NCBI GenBank assembly: GCA_021163705.1
Contig: JAGGTO010000030.1
Coordinates: forward strand, 1-16,401
Origin: Thermoplasmata archaeon
GTDB lineage: Archaea; Thermoplasmatota; Thermoplasmata; Thermoplasmatales; Aciduliprofundaceae
Direction of reading: 5' to 3'
Length of the DNA stretch: 16,401 nucleotides
In this document: one piece after another, positions 6,871 to 13,769 of the stretch
Layout of the letters: every line of letters starts with the position of its first letter
How positions within the stretch are numbered: position 1 is the first letter of the stretch
The notes under the pieces: model-generated
Seen by the model: the letters and a program-made list of their open reading frames with translations, nothing else
What the model was told of the DNA's origin: nothing
Database searches by the model: none
Position numbers and translations under genes: made by a program

Positions 6871-6885
6871 CTTTCCTTATGATAT

Positions 6886-9159
6886 ATGAATGTGTATATT
6901 TCACATCCCCTCCTCAAAGAAAATGCGGTGGAGAAAAGAGATTATCAGGTAAATATAGCGAAGAGTGCCCTGAGAGGTAATACCCTAGTTGTTCTTCCTA
7001 CGGGATTAGGGAAAACAATAATTGCAATTCTCCTAATGATAGAAATACTCTACCGCAAGGGGGGAAAGGCCCTTTTTCTAGCACCCACAAAGCCTCTTGT
7101 GGAACAGCATGCAAAAAGTATAAAGAAAATAACGAAGATTGAGAATGTTGTTGCCATAACAGGAGAGATTGGAAAGAAAAAAAGAAGGGAAATAATAAAG
7201 GATGCAGAGGTAATAGTATCCACACCACAGGTGATACACAATGATGTGATATCTGGAGATATTGATCTGAAAGATTTCTCCATTGTAATTTTCGATGAGG
7301 CGCATCGTGCTGTGGGTAACTATGCCTATGTTTTCATAGCTAAGAAGTACCGAGAGGTAAGAAAGGATCATCTTATTTTGGGTATAACAGCATCTCCAGG
7401 AGGGGATGAGGAGAAGATAATGGAAATAATAGAGAACCTTGGCATTGAGAATGTTGAGATACGCACCGACGATGATGAGGATGTACGAAAATATGTGAAG
7501 GGGTTCAAAATAAAATGGGTTGAGTTACCCATGCCCGATGAGCTCAAAGAACTTTACGAGGCGCTTAAATCTCTCTACACGAAGATTGTAGATGAGTTGC
7601 GAAAATTTGGATTATTTGTCACCGTGAGAAAGGTTACCCGTGGAGATATACTCAGAGCACAAGCCGCAGTGCAGGAGAAAATAAAGGAGGGAAAGAGTGA
7701 GTTCTATCAGGCGGCAATGCTTCTAACGCAGGCAATAAAGATAGATTATGCCCTTGAATATCTTGAGACACAGGGCTTTGAGGCATGCTACAAGTATCTG
7801 GAGAGAATAATTGAGGAGGGGAATGCAAGAGGGGGCAGTAAAGCCTCCAGAATGCTCATAAGAGATGAAAATTTCATTCACGCAGTAAAGATTGCAAGAG
7901 AGCTTCTTAACAGAATAGGAGAGCTTGAAAATCCCAAACTAAATGCTCTGCGAGTCATAATAAGAAAGGAGCTAGCATCAAATCCAGACTCCCGGATAAT
8001 AGTGTTCACCCATTTTAGGGAAACCTCGATTCTGGTTACAGATGCTCTTAGAGATGTGCCTGGAGTGCGTGCTGTCAGATTTGTAGGTCAGGCTTCCAAG
8101 AGCGATGAGGATAAAGGGATGAAGCAGAGAGAACAGGTTGAGATCATTGAAAAATTCAAAAGAGGTGAATACAATGTACTTGTGGCAACCAGTGTTGCAG
8201 AGGAAGGTTTGGATATTCCTGCCACTGATATGGTCATATTCTACGAGCCAGTACCATCGGAGATAAGGTTTATTCAGCGAAGAGGCAGAACGGGAAGAAC
8301 GAGAATAGGGAAGGTTGTGATCCTCACAATAAAGGGCACACGAGATATTGCTTATCTCTGGTCCTCGAGAAGCCGGGAGAGGAGGATGAAAAACGAGCTT
8401 AGATGGCTCAGGCTTCTTCTAAGCGAGAAACTCAAGGGGAGGGAGAGGAGAGAGGTGGAGACTCTGGAGAAGAAGATTGAGAAAAAAGGACAGCTTACCC
8501 TTGTGGATTTTGAAGATGATAGGCCGAAACTCTATGTGGATCACAGGGAATTCAGGAGCCAGGTGGTGAGATATCTATCGGAGAAATTTACAATAATACC
8601 CCAAGCACTTCCTGTTGGAGATTATCTCATATCCGAAAAAATGATGGTGGAAAGAAAAACTGCTGATGATTTTCTTGAATCCATAAAGGATGGAAGACTC
8701 TTCTCACAGATGAAAGAATTGCGTAGGAATTACGAATCTCCAATTCTCATAATTGAGGGAGAGAATTTCTTAGGTGGTTTTCACGAGAATTCAATATATG
8801 GAGCCCTTGCATCCATTATTGGAGATTATCATATTTCTGTAATATTTACGAAAGATGCTAGAGAAACCGCAAAGCTCATAGAGTTTCTTATCAAGAGAGA
8901 GTATTCGCCCCATAAAGAAGTGCCCGTAAGAAAGGAGAAAGGTGCAATGAGCGATGAAGAGAGACAGAGATATATAATTGAATCTCTGCCCAATGTGTCT
9001 GCAAAACTATCAAAGAGACTGCTGGAACATTTTGGAAGTGTGAAGAATGTGATTAACGCAGAGATAGGAGAGTTAATTCAGGTAAAGGGCATAGGAAGGA
9101 AAATAGCGGAGGAAATTTACAATGTAGTGAATCTAAGATACCAGAAGAGAGAGCAATGA
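6886..9159 (+). CDS. hef: Hef helicase-nuclease (XPF/FANCM family)
   Basis: The 757-residue protein combines a superfamily 2 helicase with an XPF-type nuclease. Helicase motifs are RDYQ (18-21), LPTGLGKT (37-44), APTKPL (66-71), DEAH (137-140), TAS (168-170) and QRRGRTGR (464-471). A helical insertion sits between the two RecA lobes (about 210-345). The nuclease domain has VDHRE (551-555), GDY (578-580) and ERKTADD (589-595, the catalytic ERKxxxD). Tandem helix-hairpin-helix motifs close the protein (LPNVSAKLSKRLLEHFG 701-717, VKGIGRKIAEEI 733-744). Hef unwinds and cuts stalled or branched replication forks in Euryarchaeota (family knowledge). All key residues are present, so both activities should be intact. 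The ATG at 6886 is about 27 bases from the shared TATA box. Confidence 0.96.
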   Translation: MNVYISHPLLKENAVEKRDYQVNIAKSALRGNTLVVLPTGLGKTIIAILLMIEILYRKGGKALFLAPTKPLVEQHAKSIKKITKIENVVAITGEIGKKKRREIIKDAEVIVSTPQVIHNDVISGDIDLKDFSIVIFDEAHRAVGNYAYVFIAKKYREVRKDHLILGITASPGGDEEKIMEIIENLGIENVEIRTDDDEDVRKYVKGFKIKWVELPMPDELKELYEALKSLYTKIVDELRKFGLFVTVRKVTRGDILRAQAAVQEKIKEGKSEFYQAAMLLTQAIKIDYALEYLETQGFEACYKYLERIIEEGNARGGSKASRMLIRDENFIHAVKIARELLNRIGELENPKLNALRVIIRKELASNPDSRIIVFTHFRETSILVTDALRDVPGVRAVRFVGQASKSDEDKGMKQREQVEIIEKFKRGEYNVLVATSVAEEGLDIPATDMVIFYEPVPSEIRFIQRRGRTGRTRIGKVVILTIKGTRDIAYLWSSRSRERRMKNELRWLRLLLSEKLKGRERREVETLEKKIEKKGQLTLVDFEDDRPKLYVDHREFRSQVVRYLSEKFTIIPQALPVGDYLISEKMMVERKTADDFLESIKDGRLFSQMKELRRNYESPILIIEGENFLGGFHENSIYGALASIIGDYHISVIFTKDARETAKLIEFLIKREYSPHKEVPVRKEKGAMSDEERQRYIIESLPNVSAKLSKRLLEHFGSVKNVINAEIGELIQVKGIGRKIAEEIYNVVNLRYQKREQ

Positions 9160-9181
9160 AAAAATATATTATAAAAACAAT

Positions 9182-9514
9182 ATGGATTTCTCTGGATTAG
9201 TATTTATAATACTTCTCCCCCTACTCTCTCTTTTCATAGGCTTGATTATTCTAGGAGCTTTCGCATTCAAACTTAGTCCCGCAGAGAATTTAAGGCCCAC
9301 AAGAGACATATACTCTTCACCCTATGCAAGATTGATTTTGCAAGAACTGGCTGCCAAGGAATATGAAAAAATTGATAAAATAAAAAATTTAAATAAACTC
9401 TCAAATAGGAGAAACAGAATGAAAAAGATAGTACCTGCAATCATTGGATTTGGGATATTCATAATATCCCTGGTTGTGCTTGTAACCGGTTTTGATGGCA
9501 TTTTACTCCGCTGA
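9182..9514 (+). CDS. small two-TM membrane protein, unknown function
   Basis: The 110-residue product has two clear transmembrane segments (about 5-29 and 83-103). They flank a polar, mostly basic stretch that looks helical (YEKIDKIKNLNKLSNRRNRMKK, about 61-82). The charge pattern puts this middle part in the cytoplasm. I do not recognise a family. It starts 22 bases after the hef stop, and an AT-rich TATATTATAAAAA tract (about 9164-9176) lies just before the ATG at 9182. It could therefore be transcribed on its own or read through from hef. Inverted repeats follow the gene (CTGAAG/CTTCAG 9511-9537 and ATTAAC/GTTAAT 9539-9558) and may mark its end. No functional link to Hef can be read from the sequence. 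Confidence 0.7.
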   Translation: MDFSGLVFIILLPLLSLFIGLIILGAFAFKLSPAENLRPTRDIYSSPYARLILQELAAKEYEKIDKIKNLNKLSNRRNRMKKIVPAIIGFGIFIISLVVLVTGFDGILLR

Positions 9515-9656
9515 AGATTCAGGTAGGAGTTCTTCAGAATTAACCATATACTGTTAATGCTCTCACTCGCGCAGGACTCCACTCAGAGAATACAAAATAA
9601 GAAACTCCGTAAAATTTTTGTAATCCCTTTACCATTACTCACGGGGTGTATTAATC

Positions 9657-11651
9657 ATGATAAGAGGTAAGGCGATTGGAGTAATGATGATTTTGGGAGT
9701 ACTTTTACTTTCAAGTATAGGTTTTGCAAGTGTGAAGGCAACGGCACAGTTCTCGCCTGAAGAGATTTGGACCAGTGAAATTTTAGGATCTTACAACAGC
9801 CTGAAAACCACTCCCACCATGGATATCAATCAGGATCATAAGGCAGAGATACTCGTAGAGATGGAAAATTATGATGCATATACCTATCGTATTCTTCTTC
9901 TAAATGGTAGCAATGGAAAAGTGCTTGCGGAGAATGTATTTACCGATACCGGATACTCGGAAAGTGGAGATTATTGTGGGGAAGATGCAACCCTTCATGG
10001 AATTACCATCCTCAACTCCCAGGGAGGTTTACTGGACGAGCATTATTTCATGGTTTTTGCAAACCATACAGATAATAAGCGCATATCCGTATACTCGGTG
10101 GAATACCCAAGCCTGAACAACATATCCTACATGGGCATAGATGTGCCAGACAGCATCAACTACATGGGCTATAATATACCTGTGGTAACATACGGATGGA
10201 GATTCCATACTCTTTCCATAAATCAGGAGGCAAGACTTCTATATTTGGGCTATTACATAGGAAGCTATCTTGGCTATCAAATTGAGGAGATACAGATATT
10301 GATGATGGACAAAGAACTTAACAAGCTATGGGAAAAAACACTCATTGCACCCGTGATAAGCCTTAATCCTTATGGAGTGGATATTGTTAGCTTCAATGCC
10401 CGTGGTTTTCACACGGATCATGAGGATATTCTCATAGTGAATCTCACTGGCAGCCCAGGTAACACTACTCTTGAGGCACTTGATGCAAGTACAGGTACAC
10501 TTATGTGGTCTACACAGATAAATGGGATATATATGATTACCTCCCCCATCTATGCTTTGCCTTCCATGCATACATATTTCTTTGACTATAACAGTGATGG
10601 TGTCACGGATATTGCATTGCCCACCATTACAAACAGCAAAGAATTTCGAGTATATTTTGTATCTTCCAATGGCAATGTGCTGGGCTACTATGTGGCCGAT
10701 GGTATACCGCTATTTGCCATTTATACGGATAAGCTTGTGACTCAGAATGAACACAATTTAATCGGAAGCGTGGATGTCAATGGAGATGCATACAGGGATG
10801 TATTCTTTGTGGATAATAACACATATCTTGTATGCTGGGATGTAATCCACAATATTACCCTCTGGCACATAAGCTTAAACTCTGAGAGTTATTACTATAT
10901 GCCCTTCCTCTCCACCAATGATGTGAATGGAGATAGCGTATGGGATATATATCTCTTGGGTGGAAGCAAGGATGGTGTCTTAAAAGGCACTGTGAAAATG
11001 GATGCTGTGAATTCTGTAGATGGCAGTATAATCTATTCTAGAGATTTCACAAACATAATAATTGGAGATGTAGGTACTCTGGGGATAAAGGAGGTAACGG
11101 ATATAAACAATGATGGGCTTCAAGATGCAATATTAGTGGATGGCTACTATAATGATGGAAGTGTGTATGTGAATGTATCTGCAATATCTCTCAAAGATGG
11201 CTCTCTCATATGGGTAACTAGCGTTCATTCTGAATTGAATAACGAGGACTACAGCAACTGGTCTGCAGAAGCAGTATTTGGTGGGGACATAGACGGTGAT
11301 GGTATCAATGATGTGAGTGTACAGCTTTACTACCATGATCAATCCGCAGGAGAGTATTATACTTATTTGAGAATTCTTTCAGGAAAAGATGGTTCACTTA
11401 TGTGGACTGGAAAAGTGGAGAAGGATATTCAGGATGCAGAGCTGATGAGCTTTGAGTCGCTCACAGTGGGAAGTCCGTGGAAAGAGTTCGATTACAATGA
11501 TGATGGTATCATAAACGAAATGCTCATAACCACTGGCTACTCTGTTCAGATTTATGCATTGAGCCAGCCAATTCCAGAGTTCTCAATGGTTCTCATATCT
11601 GCTACAGGAGTAATATTAATAGCTCTTCTGAGATTAAGAAGAAGACATTAA
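9657..11651 (+). CDS. secreted Ca-loop/beta-propeller protein with PEF-type C-terminal sorting signal
   Basis: The 664-residue protein has an N-terminal signal peptide (basic RGK, hydrophobic about 6-23, likely cut near ATA-Q31). The body holds at least seven Dx(N/D)xD loops near residues 56, 310, 373, 422, 482, 544 and 612, often followed by DG and (D/N)h. This is the FG-GAP/VCBS calcium-loop pattern of integrin-like beta-propellers. Between them are PQQ-propeller-like phrases such as TGTLMWSTQ (279-287), DGSLIWVTS (514-522) and DGSLMWTGK (578-586). The C terminus is IPEF (639-642), a hydrophobic span and LRLRRRH, the layout of PEF-CTERM proteins processed by an archaeosortase. It is probably anchored on the outer cell surface, with roles such as adhesion or binding inferred only. 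Several N-x-S/T sites fit archaeal N-glycosylation. It stands alone, with a T-rich terminator after it. Confidence 0.8.
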   Translation: MIRGKAIGVMMILGVLLLSSIGFASVKATAQFSPEEIWTSEILGSYNSLKTTPTMDINQDHKAEILVEMENYDAYTYRILLLNGSNGKVLAENVFTDTGYSESGDYCGEDATLHGITILNSQGGLLDEHYFMVFANHTDNKRISVYSVEYPSLNNISYMGIDVPDSINYMGYNIPVVTYGWRFHTLSINQEARLLYLGYYIGSYLGYQIEEIQILMMDKELNKLWEKTLIAPVISLNPYGVDIVSFNARGFHTDHEDILIVNLTGSPGNTTLEALDASTGTLMWSTQINGIYMITSPIYALPSMHTYFFDYNSDGVTDIALPTITNSKEFRVYFVSSNGNVLGYYVADGIPLFAIYTDKLVTQNEHNLIGSVDVNGDAYRDVFFVDNNTYLVCWDVIHNITLWHISLNSESYYYMPFLSTNDVNGDSVWDIYLLGGSKDGVLKGTVKMDAVNSVDGSIIYSRDFTNIIIGDVGTLGIKEVTDINNDGLQDAILVDGYYNDGSVYVNVSAISLKDGSLIWVTSVHSELNNEDYSNWSAEAVFGGDIDGDGINDVSVQLYYHDQSAGEYYTYLRILSGKDGSLMWTGKVEKDIQDAELMSFESLTVGSPWKEFDYNDDGIINEMLITTGYSVQIYALSQPIPEFSMVLISATGVILIALLRLRRRH

Positions 11652-11652
11652 C

Positions 11653-11672
11653 CTTTTTCTTTTATTTTTTAA
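11653..11672 (+). terminator. T-rich terminator of the surface-protein gene
   Basis: Three closely spaced runs of T (5, 4 and 6) begin right after the TAA at 11651. They match the U-rich, hairpin-free type of archaeal terminator. Confidence 0.6.
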
Positions 11673-11692
11673 GGAAATTAGTAGTGGAAGGA

Positions 11693-11730
11693 TATTCTCC
11701 AGTTTAATTTTTAAGAAGTCACGGAGAATA
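11693..11730. repeat. 8-bp inverted repeat between the surface-protein gene and tRNA-Ser
   Basis: TATTCTCC (11693-11700) and GGAGAATA (11723-11730) are perfect inverted repeats 22 bases apart, just before the AT-rich promoter of tRNA-Ser. They could form a stem-loop or a protein site; no function can be assigned. Confidence 0.35.
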
Positions 11731-11767
11731 AAAAAGTTAAAATATCTCAGCTCTTTCCTCAATTCAG

Positions 11768-11852
11768 GCCGGGGTAGCCAAGTGGACTAAGGCGCCAGCC
11801 TTGAGAGCTGGTTCCCGTAATGGGAGCGGGAGTTCGAATCTCCCCCCCGGCG
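11768..11852 (+). tRNA. tRNA-Ser (TGA)
   Basis: This is a class II tRNA of 85 bases. The acceptor GCCGGGG pairs with CCCCGGC with discriminator G. The D arm contains GCCAAGTGGACTAAGGC and the anticodon stem CCAGC/GCTGG holds loop CTTGAGA (anticodon TGA). The long variable arm is CCCG..GGGAG, and the T arm is GGGAG/CTCCC with TTCGAAT. There is no intron and no encoded CCA. A TATA-like TTAAAATAT lies about 25-30 bases upstream. Confidence 0.95.
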
Positions 11853-12173
11853 CTGGAGAAGGTATAAAAAGAACTTCTTCTATAAACTGCGATTTTGAAA
11901 ATGCCCCCCGCTACAGGCCTTCCAATCATATGTCTCTATCCATACTACCCGGGTATTTTGCGTGGGTGTAGAGTTTGTCAAGCGATGAGAGAACCTGAGT
12001 AAGAAGTGGAGACCTTTCCTATGCTGATAAAAAAGAGAGCGTTCAAAGAGGGTTTTACTTGGGAGAATATAACAAAATTGGTAAAATAATTGGTAAAAAA
12101 AGGATTATAAGCCAGAAATGTTTAATCTAGAGAAAATGTAAGAAAAGGGATAAATCTTTAGAGGCCAGAAGGA
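11853..12173. other. 321-bp stretch without a clear gene
   Basis: A TATA-like GTATAAAAAG (11862-11871) follows tRNA-Ser. Downstream is only a 33-codon frame (11901-12002; MPPATGLPIICLYPYY..., with one CRVC) that has no recognisable family. The segment 11905-11990 is richer in G+C than its surroundings. An imperfect direct repeat, AATTGGTAAAA, occurs twice near 12074-12098. The last part holds the probable TATA box (about 12150-12156) of the next gene. I see no tRNA, no box C/D guide RNA with proper motif spacing and no mobile-element gene. It may be decayed mobile or coding DNA. Confidence 0.5.
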
Positions 12174-12482
12174 ATGGAGTGTGGACTCAGTTGCGAGGAA
12201 ATCTTCGTACTCCACACCCTGTGGAAATCGCGGTGTTTTAGGTCAGATGCTGGGTACCACACGGATAAACTTGAGAAGTGGTACTCAAAAAAAGCGAAAA
12301 AGGAGGGATGGGAGATGGAATATGATGATTGTATTCAGAGTCTCCTAAACAGGGGCTTTATTGCAAGAATAGGCAAGAGCCCATGTAAGTATTACATATC
12401 CAATAAAAGTGCAGTGGCCAGAGCTCTTAGTAAATGCGGAATTGATTTGCGTCCGGGGAGATTTCATCCCCTAATGCTGTAA
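12174..12482 (+). CDS. small winged-helix-like protein, unknown function
   Basis: The 102-residue protein has a predicted helix EEIFVLHTLWKSR (8-20). A longer helical part follows (KLEKWYSKKAKKEGWEMEYDDCIQSLLNRGFIARI, about 32-66), then a strand-turn-strand (GKSPCKYYIS) like the wing of a winged helix. A third helix (AVARALSKCGI) follows. The order resembles archaeal winged-helix DNA-binding proteins, where SLLNRGFIARIG would be the recognition helix and first wing strand. Five Cys residues are scattered and not in CxxC pairs, so no metal site is evident. The ATG at 12174 has TAAATC about 24 bases upstream and no Shine-Dalgarno. No family recognised; the regulatory role is inferred from fold impression only. 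A T-rich tract follows the stop. Confidence 0.6.
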   Translation: MECGLSCEEIFVLHTLWKSRCFRSDAGYHTDKLEKWYSKKAKKEGWEMEYDDCIQSLLNRGFIARIGKSPCKYYISNKSAVARALSKCGIDLRPGRFHPLML

Positions 12483-12509
12483 ATTTATTTTTACACATTT
12501 GTCAAAACA

Positions 12510-12517
12510 ATTAAATA
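12510..12517 (+). promoter_or_regulatory. TATA box of the winged-helix/helical-protein operon
   Basis: ATTAAATA lies about 25 bases upstream of the region 12535-12541, where transcription would start. That leaves a leader of roughly 55 bases before the ATG at 12595, unlike the leaderless genes elsewhere in the window. Confidence 0.45.
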
Positions 12518-12521
12518 GAGT

Positions 12522-12539
12522 TGTGTCATATATGACGCA
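12522..12539. promoter_or_regulatory. near-palindromic operator upstream of the winged-helix regulator
   Basis: TGTGTCATATATGACGCA contains a perfect 12-bp palindrome GTCATATATGAC (12525-12536). With its flanks, 16 of 18 bases are symmetric. It sits between the TATA box and the expected transcription start, so a bound dimer would block RNA polymerase. GCATATATGG directly after it repeats the core. Autoregulation by the winged-helix protein encoded just downstream is the likeliest reading. Confidence 0.55.
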
Positions 12540-12580
12540 TATATGGTGCATCCATGTGTAGGATTGAAATTGGCCGGTAA

Positions 12581-12585
12581 GGAGG
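12581..12585 (+). promoter_or_regulatory. Shine-Dalgarno site that decides the start of the winged-helix gene
   Basis: GGAGG is followed immediately by ATG 12586 and ATG 12589 in the same frame, too close to be used. ATG 12595 sits 9 bases downstream, so it is taken as the real start. Confidence 0.6.
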
Positions 12586-12594
12586 ATGATGATA

Positions 12595-13140
12595 ATGAGA
12601 AAGCCCTTTGAGGGTGTGTTTGGAAACACGGCGGAATTGCGGATGCTGGAATTTCTTCTGCCGTTGGAAGGGATTGAGTTCAACATAACGGAACTTGCTG
12701 AGGAAGTTGGTATATCAAGACCCACCGCACAGAAAATAGTGAAGAAGTTCCTCGAGTATGGTATATTGAAAATCTCGAGAGAGCAGGGTGGTATAAAGTA
12801 CTATGAGCTTAACCCAGAATCACCTTTCGTGGTTCTTGTGAACGAAATCAATAATGTGCTTATCGCGAAAATGGTGGGTCCAGAGGTCATGCGGGAGGTG
12901 GAGCAATTCTGGAGCAAACGCATAGTGGAGGACCTGAGACGGATGGTTGAAAATGTATCTCAGAACTTAAAGGCAATGTTGTCCTCAGAACTTGAGAGCT
13001 TGCCTATTTCAAGGGAATCCATTGGGGAGGAGAGTATAATCTCCACTCCAAGACAGCCAGAGGGTGTTTATGTATCAATAAAGAATGCAGATACTGCTGA
13101 TAACATAACCACTTTAGGAGGTGAAATTAATGCAGCGTGA
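12595..13140 (+). CDS. winged-helix transcriptional regulator
   Basis: The 181-residue protein begins with a winged-helix DNA-binding domain (about 8-72). NTAELRMLEFLL is the first helix, ITELAEEVGISRPTAQKIVKKFLEYGIL the helix-turn-helix with recognition helix SRPTAQKIVKKFLEY, and KISREQGGIKYYEL the wing. A long helical part (about 77-135) could mediate dimerisation or partner contact, and the Ser/Glu-rich tail (about 136-181) looks disordered. The N-terminal sequence is of the MarR/ArsR-like type common in archaea. It overlaps the next gene by 11 bases (13130-13140), so the two are translationally coupled. A near-palindromic operator lies about 55-75 bases upstream, which suggests autorepression. 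The regulated targets beyond its own operon are unknown. Confidence 0.8.
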   Translation: MRKPFEGVFGNTAELRMLEFLLPLEGIEFNITELAEEVGISRPTAQKIVKKFLEYGILKISREQGGIKYYELNPESPFVVLVNEINNVLIAKMVGPEVMREVEQFWSKRIVEDLRRMVENVSQNLKAMLSSELESLPISRESIGEESIISTPRQPEGVYVSIKNADTADNITTLGGEINAA

Positions 13141-13546
13141 GACTTTTTTCAGAAAGGAATTGGTAAATGAATTGAGGAGGGTTGCCAAATATATGCGAGA
13201 TGAGCCAGATTTGGAGAAGAAAATATATCTGTTCTCCGCAGCCTATGGGATAACGAGCAGAACTCTGAGATACGCATTTTCGAAGGATATCTTACTCGCA
13301 GATGTTGTTTTGAACACAGCATACAACATTCTCTTGGATAGGTATAAGAGAATTCAGGGAGGCGAGAGAATTATTGAGGTCACCGGAGAGCATTTTGAGA
13401 AACTATGTGATGCTCTAATAGAGCTTGCTAAGAGATTTGAAAATGATGAGAGTATTCAAAAGCCTCTGGAGGACATAATAACAATTGCGTTTAGCCTAAC
13501 AGGCCCTGGCAACTATCTCAAATTTAAGGGCGAGTTAAAACTATAA
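13130..13546 (+). CDS. all-helical partner protein of the winged-helix regulator, unknown function
   Basis: The 138-residue product is predicted almost entirely alpha-helical: helices near 5-22, 27-37, 41-50, 54-76, 86-103 and 110-122. It has no signal peptide or membrane span and is likely cytoplasmic. A strong Shine-Dalgarno (AGGAGGTGA, 13116-13124) favours the ATG at 13130 over the in-frame GTG at 13121, which lies inside it. The start overlaps the end of the regulator gene, so the products are likely made together and may interact. I do not recognise the family. A regulator followed by a small helical protein resembles toxin-antitoxin or effector/anti-regulator pairs, but no RxxxxH HEPN motif or other catalytic signature is visible. 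Confidence 0.7.
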   Translation: MQRETFFRKELVNELRRVAKYMRDEPDLEKKIYLFSAAYGITSRTLRYAFSKDILLADVVLNTAYNILLDRYKRIQGGERIIEVTGEHFEKLCDALIELAKRFENDESIQKPLEDIITIAFSLTGPGNYLKFKGELKL

Positions 13547-13561
13547 AAAGGATAGCAAAAA

Positions 13562-13581
13562 ATCAGTGATTAGGTCCACTG
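13562..13581. repeat. short inverted repeat after the two-gene operon
   Basis: TCAGTG and CACTGA form a 6-bp stem with an 8-base loop about 16 bases after the operon's stop codon. A second short palindrome GTGATATCAC lies at about 13603-13612. The stretch 13547-13769 otherwise holds no gene; its last part carries the TATA-like CTTAAATTAA (13741-13750) for the next gene. Confidence 0.35.
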
Positions 13582-13769
13582 ATCGTAGATGTTCCTAAAT
13601 AGTGATATCACAGAGTATTACGCATTTTCGCCGGTCATCCCATAGCGCTGTCTTCAACTCTATTTTCTTAGATGGTAGTCCATGGATAGTTGAATTAGTT
13701 TAGGCATCTAAAATTCCCCTATTTATAGTTCTAGAAAAAGCTTAAATTAACTCATAGGATTCTCAACCC

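Noticed and set aside
11901..12002. 33-codon frame with a CRVC motif after tRNA-Ser
   Set aside because: It is very short, has a single Cys pair, no Shine-Dalgarno and no family. The TATA-like box nearby does not match a leaderless start. Kept only as a remark in the 321-bp stretch.
11970..12050. Box C/D guide RNA suggested by GATGA and CTGA words
   Set aside because: The boxes are only about six bases apart and there is no matching second pair, so the guide architecture is not met.
12586..12594. ATG 12586 and 12589 as starts for the winged-helix gene
   Set aside because: They directly abut the GGAGG ribosome-binding site; ATG 12595 has normal spacing.
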